From positions 30,769-94,768 of the forward strand of contig WEDG01000704.1 in NCBI GenBank assembly GCA_017591395.1: a stretch of DNA of 64,000 nt. The letters are read 5' to 3'. Positions 23,401-35,300 of this stretch are shown in pieces (the stretch's first letter is position 1; each line of letters begins with the position of its first letter). Source of the stretch: Schistocephalus solidus. Lineage: Eukaryota > Platyhelminthes > Cestoda > Diphyllobothriidea > Diphyllobothriidae. The notes below the pieces were generated by a model. That model searched no databases, was not told where the DNA came from, and was given only the letters and a program-made list of their open reading frames with translations. The position numbers and the translations under genes were made by a program.

Positions 23401-24731
23401 GAGGACTAACCGTTAAAACTGCAATTGGAATACTGAGAAACCTCAGTAACCGGAAGAAAAAATTAAGTGCACGAAGCATTATAACATCACTCTAGCAGTG
23501 TTATAGCCCTGAACTAGTAGTTTGTGAACGCTAGTTGTGCATGACTGGCATCTGGTTGACTGATGAGGCACTCAGCTACCTGAGACACTAACTCCCTTTC
23601 AGGTTCATTCAACAGGTAAAAAAATCCTAGATAGTCTGCGGCCTATTCAATTTGCCAAGTCTCATTACTGGATCGTAAGATAACACGTGCAATCGACATG
23701 TGCGTAGATCATTCAGGCCTTTGAGGTCAGTCATTAAAAAACGATTATTTGGAATATTGGGCATGACAACGTCCGATAGAAATAGTCCACAACGCCTAGT
23801 AATAAGACATGGAAATGCAACTAAGGATCCTTCATAGCATAGCCAGGGCATTTTTGCGCCCATGCAAGAACCAAGGGCAGTTTGATAGTAATACGAATTG
23901 TGTAGTTGAGCCGAAAGCTACAGATTGAGTAAGTGAACCGTGCAGATGCCTGCGTGGCTGCCAGTGACATTGACAGTTAGAGTTCACTTCAAGAGCATTT
24001 CTGCCACGAAATAGATCACTGCATGATCACACGGTCGGAACATGTGGAAAGGCATAATTTAGGCCCCTGACGAGGCGTCAGCGGCCAGGGCGTTTTTCTC
24101 CGGCATGTGCGCTATCGCTTAGCTAAGAAAATGTTATAAGGCGCCAGGATAGACCTAGGACTGTCAAATGTCAGTGGCGTATTAGTTCCGGTATCTAAGC
24201 GTAAATTAAAAGTAAAGACGACCGAAATAATGACTGCACAAACTTGAGTAAAGTTCAAAAGCGCAAAAAAACGATACTACCTCATTGCTAGCGAATGGCT
24301 GGCGAGTACGACAATTGAGAGCCTAGGAACCTATGTCTGCAAATTATCAACCAAAACTGTCATCATATTTCAGAGTCAATTTTTTAAGGTCCTTTATTCT
24401 TTAGGCCATTGTGCCATATCCATTTTCGCATTTTCTTGTTCAGCTTAAATTTTCTGATCTGTAGTTGGAATGTGTTGAAAAAAAGAAAAAACAGCTTATT
24501 TGGACTTGCAACAAGGCGTCTTCTGTTTTCGGTGCTGAATGACTTCGGCGCTTCATTAATTGAGCTATCTGCCTTAATCTCTTTAGAGGATTACAACAGG
24601 AGACGTTAATTTATAGATTGAAGTTTGCCGGACGTTAACTTTCTTGAGTATCAGGCTTTTTTATCGTCATATGTGAAGAATTTTTCGCATCTAGCCCGTG
24701 GCATACTGCAATAATAATCGCGTCGTTTAAA
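20428..24731. other. Unassigned sequence upstream of IWS1
   Basis: The missing 5' exon(s) and promoter of IWS1 are expected here or beyond, but I could not identify an ATG exon with a matching phase-2 donor. Open frames (for example 21152-21439 minus and 22551-22772 plus) show no domain. A small perfect hairpin with 8-base arms and an A-rich loop lies at about 22130-22153. Confidence 0.4.
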
Positions 24732-24823
24732 ATTGGTTTCGAATTTCAAAGCCTTTGAGCCTACGAGTTTTTAGTCTCCACCTCAGTGTAGAAGACATGG
24801 TGCTATGAAATTATTAAAGAATT
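24732..24823 (-). repeat. Dispersed about 92-bp repeat, copy a
   Basis: This matches the reverse complement of 39882-39973 at roughly 85-90 per cent identity by eye. Shared pieces include gaaattcgaaaccaat, ctacgagtttttagtctc and acactgaggt...gaagacatggtgct. No coding content. Confidence 0.75.
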
Positions 24824-25980
24824 ATCCCCTACCAGCACAAGCCCCACCTGGCCCCCTCTGGTACCCTCACTAGAAAAATTTGCGTAGCGGGACCCCACGA
24901 TTTCCTCGCTGTAGCAGCCCCTTTATACCGAACGCCCACTGCACATAGCCTTCCCCATCATGATCGGCCACTTCTGATGTTCCCATAATTATTGTGCTAT
25001 AAACGGACCAATTTTATACAATTAATATGGCTTCCGTTTGGATCCATTCAAGCCATTCCTGTGAGCTGGCCTATCCATCATGATATAGAATATGTGTAGG
25101 TGAAATTTGCAAAGTAGTACATTACAAAGTACGTTAAAAAACTGTACATGCGTATAAACATTTTTTATGGTGTATCCACATTGCTGTCGTTATCCGGCGG
25201 TGGTTCCTAAAATAAAAAGAAATATTTTGGTTACCGTGTTGAATATTATGAAAGGAGTTATAAATCACAACGTCAGGATATACACAAAAATATTAGTCAA
25301 TTAATGACGTAAAAACCTGAAATGCGTTAAGTTTAAAGACGTTGTGATAATTACCATGACATCGGGCGCAGACTTTGTTGCGCAATGTGGACCAGTGCTA
25401 GGACATTCTGTGTTATATCCCAACGGGTGTTATAGAGGAGAAGGCAAAACCGGTTTCTCGAACAAATCAATTTATTCTGGGCCGACAGAAAACAGCAGAC
25501 CTCCAGCTCATCAACTCTCGTCTATTTATTTAGTTCTCGGTGTTCTCGAACATTCCGACTAATCGTGACAGAGAGCGCTCTGGAACTTTCTGGCCTGCAG
25601 CAGTGCTCGCATTAATTGTTCGCTTCACGCGCTGGAAAACCGCTAGCGAAAATTTCTCGAATTTGGGCCGCACGCGTGCGTGGGGGATTGACGCGTGCTT
25701 GGTGCAGCGGCGCAAATGAAATGGTTGTCTGGTTGCCTGCGCATTTTTCTCAGCCAGCTTGGCCTATATTGGCGTGCGTCAACACGTGCCATTTCTACCT
25801 TGGGCCACGACTTAACTGCGGATCCCGTATCCGTAACTTTCGGGAAGCTGAATAAATATGTTTGATTAATTCAATTGAGTAGCTTTACCTACTTAGTTGC
25901 CTCTCGGCGTTTTGATCTCCCACTGTACCTGTCTCAGGCCCCATGGCACCAGTTAATGGCTGTTCTTCGAATAAAATCCG
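24824..25980. other. Unassigned interval
   Basis: A GC-richer patch at about 25600-25760 contains several CpGs, but no gene, SINE or retrotransposon motif is recognisable. Confidence 0.4.
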
Positions 25981-25982
25981 CA

Positions 25983-26006
25983 GAATATTTATTTATTTAT
26001 TTATTG
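25983..26006. repeat. (ATTT)n microsatellite, possible 3' tail of a retrotransposon
   Basis: A short run of ATTT units. On the minus strand it reads as an AAAT repeat just downstream of the CR1-like element ending near 26 kb. Short simple-repeat tails are typical 3' ends of CR1/L2/RTE elements, so it may mark that element's 3' terminus. Confidence 0.5.
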
Positions 26007-26009
26007 CCA

Positions 26010-29000
26010 GTTTACAGGCGAAGTAAAAAGGGATATACAGAAGGGGGTCGAGCTGACAGTGAAAAAACTCCTGATCTTTCTTTAAAGTGTTTTCAGGAGA
26101 AAAAACTGCAGCTTATTGAACGCATTAAAGTTCAGGACAGGGAAGTGTTGACACAGGTGCACGGTTTTGTCCTTCTCCTTTCAGTGTTGTGGATCTGGTA
26201 TTCTGTACTAGCAGCAGGTATTCCGGCAAATGGCTGCTCGCTGTTGACGGAGAAATAACCCGATTACGGACTACAGAGCCAGCAATATTGCTTTCAGCAT
26301 GAAGTCCGGCACAGGTTTCAGATTGATTGGACGCCATCAGAATGGAAGAGAGCTTCCAGAGAATCAGCACCCAAAATTCGTGGAAGGTGTCCTGAATGTA
26401 GAAAACTAGTGACAGCTCTCGTAAACAAGTGATAGATTTGCTAAATTTTGATGCTTATGAGTAGCTTATTCTAGTATGATATAGCGTTTACCGAAAAAAA
26501 CTGACGGTATCTAACGGTGCGTGCCAAATGAAAAAATAAAAATACATCTCTATGGTTGGTGTGCCGAGAGTGGTCGAGCTGTCTCAGGGATAGAAGGGGG
26601 TTAAAGTTAAAACTGTTTAAAAGTTTAAACAGGAAAAATAGTCCCTTCTATAATCTACGAAGCCACAATGTGTCAAGGCTTTGAAGCTCACAGCGTTGTT
26701 GGTAGGACAGGTTACTGTGCTCTGAAGTGAAAACTCTTTTAGTAAAGATGTGATGGACTGAAGCTATCTTCCTCCGTTCACTCGCGGGCAAAAGGCTAAA
26801 TAGAAACAAGCAGTATTCCAGACTAGGTCTGACATACATTTTATAAAGGTTGATTCTTATATTGACGGTTTTAAAATTTCTGTGATTAAACCCAGTAGTT
26901 TGGCGTGCTATCGAGACCATCAGGGCGCAGTAATCTGAAAGATTAAGACTACTAGAATATGATATGCCCAGATCCTTTAAAACTCTGGGCACATTTCGAT
27001 CGTTACCGTCTATGCTTGGGTGTGGCTGACGGTTGTCGCCAATAACCAAAACGGAGCACTTGTGCCAAGAACGCGAAAGGCGCAATGTGTGACACCATTG
27101 AGCGAAGGCCTGAAAATCCTATTTTAAGAGCTCAAGCACGACGTTGCGATCGACCGGTTTATATCGAAAGGCAACTTTTAAATCATCAGCGTAAATAAAG
27201 GGCCTAGCATACTGAAAAAAATCAGGAACATCTTTCAAAAAAGGCAAAATAGAAGCGGGCCGAGTACGCTACTCTGAATAACTCCACTCCTCACGTGCGT
27301 GGGGTTGGAGATTACATCGAAAAATTTTAACTCGCTATGCGCGAGCATTCAAATAGGAGGATATTAAGTTCAGAAGCCTTTTACCTATGCCGAAGGAGGT
27401 AAGTTTCAGCAGGAGGAGATCATGATCAACACGATCAAAAGCCTTCGTGAAATCGAAGTAAACGGTGTAAAATTCAAAACAGCTGTCTTTAGACTGTAAC
27501 AGAGGATAAAAATAAGAGAGCTGGCAGGTGTCACAAGATATTTTTTCGAGATACCCGTGCTAAACCGCATTAAGAAGGTTATTCTCTGTTAGTTGACGCA
27601 TCAGCTCGTCTTTAATCAATGTCTATAAGACCTTAGAGGCTGCTGGCAGTGTATATATTGGCCTAAATTTGTCAAATGACGTCGTTCGGCCGTGTTTATG
27701 TTTAGGCAGAATGAGCGATTCCTTCCATAAAACAAGGAAGGTTTCACTTTCAAGAACAAGATTAAATATCTTATATAGAAGTGACCGAATTTTATCATTT
27801 GCATCCGCCTTTAGAACGTTGAATGGGATGCCATCTGGTCCAGGACTGTAAGATTGACGAGAACGCAAAATGGCTACTGTCACGTCCCAGAGGGTATAAG
27901 TTATGTTGTCGAGGATGTTACTGGTTCAAACCCAGATGTTTGGAAAGGGGGCAACCAAACGTAAACTGAAAAATCTAGACAAGAACGCATTGAAGCTATC
28001 AGCCACAACTTAGCATCAGCTATAGGGTTTCCAAAAGCATCTTGCAGTAGATGGTACTAAGTTTTTCTGTGCGCTTTTTCTGTGTGCGAAAAGAGTTTTG
28101 CACCATTTAAAGAAGAGATCTCGGCAAAGTTAACCTCTTCAGCTAGTCGTTTTTTGTCAGAGAGCCTCCTAGCCTCTTAAAGATTTGTTGGATCAAGGAC
28201 AGGACGGAAGTGTCATTAAGTAGATGAAAACGATGTGAGAGTCTACGCAGTCTAAGGCGGAATGATAAAGAGAGATAGACTTCGTCCTTGTCATTAATTA
28301 TTTTCTTACGGGGAACAAAACATGAAATGAGTAGACTAAGAACTAGGTAGAATATATCATTACAAACATTCACATCCAAACATAGAAAGAACTTAGTCCA
28401 ATCATGAAAATTAAGATGTGTTAGTAATTTCCCCATATTTTCTGATCGGAAATTATGGAAAAAAACTATTTTTTAGAAAACGTTTCATCAGCCTCGATTT
28501 CAAGTGTTGAAAGAGCTATAGCATGGTTTGAACTAAAAAGTGGGTCTAAAGGTGAAACTGACAATGGCTGACAACCTCTGCATAAAATAAGATGAAGAAT
28601 TTTTGATCCTTGGGTGGGAAAATCAACTAACTGATCCCACTTGCCAGTATCTATGGCCTCAAGCAATTTTTGAAATTTGCAGGACAAGAAGTTGGAAACC
28701 AATGAACTTCAGGAAGATTGAAGTCACCTGCAATCAAGCAGTACTTCATATTTAGGTCGACTGCAGCCTGAAATGCCTGTGATGGACGAAGATCATAATC
28801 CTCGCTTGCATTTGGGTGGCGATAGACACAACCAACGAGTACAGATTAGTTATCATTTAGAACTACTCGGAGTCAACAGCTCTCTTCTGCTGTGGTAAAT
28901 TGTCGCTAACCCAATGGCAGAAAATTAAGTGGCTGCCTAATATAGATGCAGCTTCCTCCGCCACGGCCCTCGTGTCGATCGTTACGAATATAATCATTCC

Positions 29001-29100
29001 CTAGGATATTGCGTTCAGAGTCGGATTCACAGCGTGTTGCCCATGTCTTTGTAATTATTACAATACCGGGGCGTTGGATAAAACAAGAGTCTGGAGCCAA
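26010..29100 (-). pseudogene. CR1/L2-like non-LTR retrotransposon A (EN fragment plus RT)
   Basis: Read on the minus strand, this is a 5'-truncated EN (IITKTWATRC, RNDRHEGRGGGSCIY near 29090-28930), a linker (28436-28143), then RT. The RT shows SYSPGPDGIPFNVLKA (about 27850-27800), FDFTKAFDRVDHD (about 27470-27430), the catalytic YADD (27193-27182) and the thumb region NIRINLYKMYVRPSLEYCLF (about 26870-26810). Stops and frameshifts interrupt the frame, so it is inactive although YADD is kept. Homology to element E at 37.7-38.4 kb stops at about 29097, marking its 5' break, and older element B sequence begins there. The 3' boundary is a guess based on the ATTT tail. Confidence 0.8.
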
Positions 29101-30330
29101 CATTTCCTTCAGTATTGCATTCAATTCAGCCGTTTGTTTTTCCATATTGCGAACAATTTGATCAACAATATAATCGACTTTTTTCCTAGTTGTTTGGTTA
29201 CAGCGTACTGAAAAGTTTTTACCACATTGGCCAGTGAGACGCTTAAGATTCCTCTAGAGTTCAGCAGAAGAAAGCCGTAGAGAAGGTATGGACGAAGAGG
29301 TAAAAAGCTGACTAAAAAACAAATCATTTAGTCTGCAAATCTCACTTTTTATTAAGACTTTAACCTCCTTAAGACAGCCATGGAGGCCTAGCTCGTAGAT
29401 AAGGGAAGAAATTCTGTCAGTTCGAACCCAAACTGTATCAAAAGAACAACAAATATTAAAAATTTCTTTTGAAAATGTTGCTAGGAAGCTGGAACACGAC
29501 TCAACATTGGATTGACTGAGAAAGACGGGGAAAGTATATGATATACAAGTCTGGAGAAGTAAAATGTTTTCCAGGGATGTGTCGCGAACCGTAACTTTCC
29601 TTTCGGGTTTGAGTAGCAGCGCACGCGTAGAAGCGGAGTAAATTTTTGGAAGGCCTAATAAAAGAGAGTGATCGAAACCAGACAATGGAGCTCTGTTCTT
29701 AACAAGGAAGAACTTGGATTGGTTAGACAAAACGTGATCAAGAGGGGCATCACCGCGAGTATTAAAGGAAACAAGGTCATCAAAGCCTAATAACGTAAAC
29801 GGACGAAAATTCACACGATTAAAATCACCACATAAGACAATAAGATGCTCGCAGGACAATAAAGCAATTTTTCTTAAAGAAAGTCAAAAACCGGTTAAGC
29901 GCACCTTCACAGGTAGAGCGGGAAATTAGATACTAACAAATATAATGCCCTTGAATGTATATAAAATCGGGGCTTACAGATGACAGTGATAACGTTTATC
30001 AAATCCTCAAAGTATGAAAATAAGGACTTACAGTTAATACACCAATCCTTATTAACCAAAATAGCCACCCCACTGCCTCTACTGGAGGATAAAGGTTTTC
30101 AATCTGCTCGAAAGCAACAGAAAGACGGGGGCTAATTAGCTGTGCGTCAATGTCACTGTTTAACCATGTCTCTTGAAGACAAATCACTTGAGTCTTACTA
30201 TGTTTTTTTTTCAACAAAATTAACTCCATATCATGAGTTTTGGTGAAGATTGAACGACAATTTGTTGAAAGAAAGCCTGAAATTGACAGTTTGTCTTTCG
30301 GTTGATGCTTCAAGGCGAGTTGCCAACCAC
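29101..30330 (-). pseudogene. Endonuclease fragment of a different CR1-like retrotransposon (B)
   Basis: On the minus strand an EN domain begins FLSTNCRSIFTKTHDMELIL and VICLQETWLNSDIDAQ (30280-30130). The next part is frameshifted. It resumes with HLIVLCGDFNRVNFRPFTLL, SFNTRGDAPLDHVLSNQSKF and LSGFDHSLLLGLPKI (29850-29640), followed by the linker to about 29120. The order N, E-T-W, GDFN and DH is that of an AP-like endonuclease. It belongs to another subfamily than A and E. RT is absent, and A is joined directly at its downstream end. Confidence 0.75.
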
Positions 30331-30639
30331 AGTGGTGTTTTTTTGGCTGCGCAGGTTTTTGTTGCTAAAAGCGTGAAGCCGTGAGCACGGTGCAATCACA
30401 CATCCGACAAATTGGCCGAAAAGTGCAACAGCTGGCTTCATGGAAATTATTCGGAAAATTTAGCAGTTTACGTGCATTCAAAAAGGTGCTAGCGTAGTGT
30501 AGAGATGACCTTATAAACATAGTTCAAACAAACAAATAAACGTAAAAAGACAGAATATCAAAGAAAAATAGGGGAGAGGAGCGTACAGTTTCAGAAAATA
30601 TTCTCATGAATGGATAGCAAACAAAAATGGCGGCTCAAA

Positions 30640-31799
30640 TTCAAAGCCCACCTAGACAATAAAAAGAGTCCTTTCTGCACTCGCCGAAACCATAAGGGGT
30701 CAATGTTTACAAGCCCACAGCGTTCTTGATACGACAGATTATGGTGCTCCAACGATAAAATACTTTTCGTGAAGAACTGTTAGACCGATTTTTTTCTTCC
30801 ATTCGCTAGCGCGTAGAAGGCTTAATAGAAACGAGCAGTATTCTAGGTCATGTCTAACGTACATTTTATAAAAACGGAGTTTAATATCAATATTTGTAAA
30901 ATTTCGGAGGATAAACCCGTCAGTTCTGCGTGCTTATGAGACAATCAGGGCACAATACTCTGAAAGATTGAGACCGTTGGAATATGATATGCCCAAATCC
31001 TTAACAATGCCAGGCACATTTAGATCGTGGCCATATATGCTTATTTGAGGCTTATGGTCGTCACCAACAACCATAACGGAACAATTGAGCCAAGAAAGGG
31101 AAAGGTGCCATGTGCAGCACCACTGGGCGAAGGCCTTGAAATTATTTTTTTATAGATCAAGCAAGGTGTCGTGATCTGCCGGCTTTTATCGATAGGCAAC
31201 TTTTAAATCATTGGCATACAAAAAGGGCCTACCATTCCGAAATAAACCTGGCACATCATTGACAAAAGCACAAAATAAAAGCGAGCCTAGCACACTACCC
31301 TGAATAACTCCACTCCTCACACGTGCCGAGTTTGAGATAGCATTGGAGATCTAAACATGTTGTCTAAGAGAACTCAGGTAAGAAGATATCAAGCTCAGAC
31401 ATTTACCACATATACCGAAAGAGGAGAGTTTCAGGAGAAGAAGGGCATGGTCAACACGATCGAAGGCCTTGGTGAAATCGAAAAAGACTGTGTAAAGTGT
31501 AAAGCCATTAGCCCTGGATTTCATAACGTGATCAAAGAAAGAGAGCTGACAGGTGTCACAAGACCTTGTTTTGAGGATCCCATGATGCGCTGCACGCAGA
31601 AGGTTATTCTCAGTTTAATGAAACATCATCTTATCTTTGATCAAGGTCTCCCGGATTTTCGAAGCTGCAGACATTGTGTTGATTGGCCAAAAATCGTCAA
31701 ATGACGTAGATTGGCCGTGTTTGGATATAGGCAGAATGTGCGATTCCTTCCATACAAAAGAAAAGTTTCACTTTCAAGAGCAAGATTAAATATCTTATT
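30640..31799 (-). pseudogene. CR1/L2-like retrotransposon C, RT fragment
   Basis: This is parallel to element A over about 1.1 kb. It shows TVFFDFTKAFDRVDHAL at about 31500-31440 and the catalytic box changed to YAND (31218-31207), which would remove an essential aspartate. The C-terminal thumb is at 30950-30800. Homology to A ends abruptly at 31799. It is a diverged second copy of the A subfamily, truncated at the 5' side. Confidence 0.75.
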
Positions 31800-32339
31800 A
31801 AGAATTTAGAACTTATATTTGGCAAGCACGGCAAGGCACTGTCTAAGCAAACATTAGAGACAAAATAAAGTTATGACAATGTATGCAGATAAAATGTACA
31901 AAAAAATAACTTGTCCTGCTATGTCAACAGTTAGTGATGTTTTGAAATTAATGGTGAACTATAAAAAAAATAGGCAGTGAAAAAAATCCTTCCTTAAAAT
32001 GGAGGCAGAGTTCAATTGGCCTTCATTTTGAATAGAAGTTATGAGAAAAAACTGCATAGGAAAAAATGCTCAGGTGGTAGAGTAGGGTTATACTGCAGTA
32101 GCAGATGATTCTTTCTTGATCAGTTAGGCGTATGAAACAAAATCTCATGAAAATGCGTCAATGAAATTAAGTCCTCACCATCTTAGGATCCAGAATGGAA
32201 TTCTGATGATGGTTAGTATCCAAAGAAACGGTAGCATTTTAGACTGTGGACCACCGAATGTGAACGTCCGAATGACGTCATAGTTTGGAGGACGGGTGAT
32301 ATAAGGAGACTTCATAGTTCATGGGCGACTCGAGGTAGC
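31800..32339. other. Unassigned interval between retrotransposon copies
   Basis: AT-rich sequence. No motif recognised. Confidence 0.4.
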
Positions 32340-35300
32340 GAAAATATAGTTTCAAGAGGGTCGCTTAAATTCCCGATGGTCCTTTCTCCGAGTCATGGGG
32401 AAAGCTACTGGGAAAAGAGGAAGAAAATAAAAGGTTAATAGAATCAGTGTTAAGATAAATGTGCAGTCTTCGCTTGAATGCAGATAGACTAGTTAACGAC
32501 CTTATTTCAATTGGCAAGTTATTCCAAAGAAAACTATACCTAGAAGCAAAGAAGAGAGAGCGTTTACACGTGGAGGATGCAGGGAGAGGTATAATAAGTG
32601 CAGAATTTCTCAGGTTATAAGGAAGACTAACCGGGGTAATGACAGAAAGCTTGGGAAGAGTTAAGCTTTTATTAAGTCGGAAAAGGAGACAAAAGCCTGC
32701 TTCCAGTCTCCTGACCCAAAGAAATTTTAGCTTCGTTAGCTGGCATCTTTTTGAGTAGGAAGTAGTTGAAAGAGTCGGAAATAGGAGTTTTTTTGTGAAA
32801 TGTGTTTGGACATTTTCAATTTTTGAACGGCTAGATTCGTTCATCAAACCGAATAAAGGACAGCAAAATTCAAGAATGGGAAGTACAAACATACGATAAA
32901 ATCTTAATTTAATTTCAGGAAGGTAGAAATTATAAGAAATTAAGCCGCAAATCTGAGCAGCTTTGGCCGTAATTCTATCAGCATGAGGCGAAAGATCGAA
33001 TTTATTGGTACAGCTTGAGCCCAAGACCTTGATGGAGGATCATTCAATCACAGGGCAACCTTTAAAAATAGGAGATTGCGGCAGCCTTACAGGCCCAAAA
33101 CTCATGTAGCGACACTTAGTAGGTGAGAACTCCATTAGCCAAGTGGAGCTCCAGGCCGAAAGAGCGTCTAAGTCTGAATGAATTTGTTCTAGGCACCGTT
33201 AGGTTGTAGAGTTAGAGAAGAAATACACGAATTTGAGGTCATCAGCATAAATAAAAGATTGAAAATGTTTAAATATTGATGAAGTATCATTTATAAACAG
33301 TAAGAACAACAAAGGACCTAATACGGTACCTTGAAGGACACCACTAACAATCGGGGTAGCACTTGAGTATGAGGACCCTACTAAAAGTTTTGTTGTTGAT
33401 CATTTAGGTATGATCTAATAAAGTCAGTAAGGAGACTATGAAATCCTATAGCTTCTTGTTTAGCTAGAAGTCGTTTATGAGGCACTTTATCGAATGCCTT
33501 ACTAAAATCAAAATAGATACCTACTACAGAGAGATGATCATTACGAAGAGAGTTTAGTAGATTTAGAAAAGACATGTGACAGGTTTCACAAGAGTGGTCC
33601 GGTAAGAAGCCATGTTGTGAACTGTTGATAATTTGATTGCTTATGCAAAAATCCATGAATTTTTTTGCAATTAGTTTTTCGACGAGCTTAGCAAGAGAGG
33701 GTGTTTTATGAAAACCTCGATAGTTATAAATGTCCGAGAGGGAACCAGATTTAAAAACTAGTATTATAATAGAAGTTTTCCAATAATCGGGGAAGAAACC
33801 ATTTTCGAGAAATACTGAGAATAACTTGCTTAGTAAAGGTGGAAAACTCCTTAACTGTTAAATAAGTGAGTTTGGAATGTTATCAGTTCCAACCAAATGG
33901 ATTTTTTTAGGTGAGCTATTTCTTTTTGAATACGTGAAGATGAGAAATTAGTGGTTGTTAGAAGCGAATTTGAAAGCAGAGTAATTGTGGGAGTGGGGCT
34001 AGTTTCAGTGGTAAAGTGGCTGGATAAAAACGAATTTAACAACTCTACTTTGCCCAAATCGTCTGTTACATATTTTTTGTTACAGTCGAGTAAAGGCGGA
34101 GTTAAATTCAGACACTTAGCCGATGACAGAACATGGAAGATTTGAGCAACAGATTTGGATGAATTGGCATCCTTTAGTGTCCGAGACTCCCTACGCTTAT
34201 CTATCGCGAGCCTAATTTTCGATGCTAATTCAAATAGTTGTGTTATCCTTAAATGAACTGACAAAGGCTTTTAGATGACTCTTTAAGTTGCTTTCGTTAT
34301 TTTTAAGTCTGTTCTGCAGACAATGCGGAACAGTAGAAGAACTGTATTTGAATAAAAATTCTTAAATGGGATAAAAGCCCGGATTTTATCTTTGAGGCTC
34401 TGCAATAGCTCATGGACAATGTTTGTATCGTGGATTGAGAATATGCTATGCTAATCTAGAGTGCTAACGAAATTATTTATTATTTCATGGTGTGTGTTAG
34501 CAAAGTCGAGGTTATTGCATTTAACCTAAGGCCTCGTAAAAGGGGACTGGAAATCCGCAGTGAACTATTGCGTGATCAATTGTGAATAGATCACGATGGA
34601 AATTCATAGAGAGATTGTAGACATCATTTGTTAAAATTTAATCTTAATTGTCATTTCTAGTAACTTATCTAACCAGTAAGGACATGTTTTAAAATTTAAT
34701 AGTATCGACCAATTTCTGATGTTTAGGCGGAGAGGAATTTGCCTGCCAGTCAATGTCTGGCAGATTAAAATCGCCTACGATTATTTTGACATCAAATTGA
34801 GTGTCTGCAACTTTTTCAAATAGTTCACAGAGCTCGCTTTCATTGCCAGAATAACACGGAGGATTAAAGACACAGCCAATTAACGCTTTTTTATTTTGCG
34901 GGAGGATGACTGAAGCAAAGCATACATTTCCAGAAAAGGATGAAATGCTCAGCTGAAAAAGGAAATGTACAAAGGATGACTTAATATAAAAGAGGCGACC
35001 ACTGCCACGTTTTTCAGCGCGGTCATGTCGGTACAAATTGAAATTATCTATAGCAAGCGTCGAGTCAGAAATAAGAGAGTGAGCCCAGGATTCAGTGATG
35101 CACAGCACATCTGGATCAAGCTCAAAGGCTACTGTTCTAAGCTCAGCCATCTTATTTACAACTGATCTCGCACTGAGCGAAACTAAGCTGAGCGTATTCC
35201 TGAGCTGCAAGTTACGCTTATCAGTATTTATAAAAAAGGATAATTTGGTGGCGGAGAAGATAACTGAAAAGAAAAAACGAAATGTGTGAAACCAAAATTG

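Noticed and set aside
21855..23560. Hammerhead ribozyme cores (ctgatgag at 21855 and 23558)
   Set aside because: The required GAAA box and flanking stems do not follow either core.
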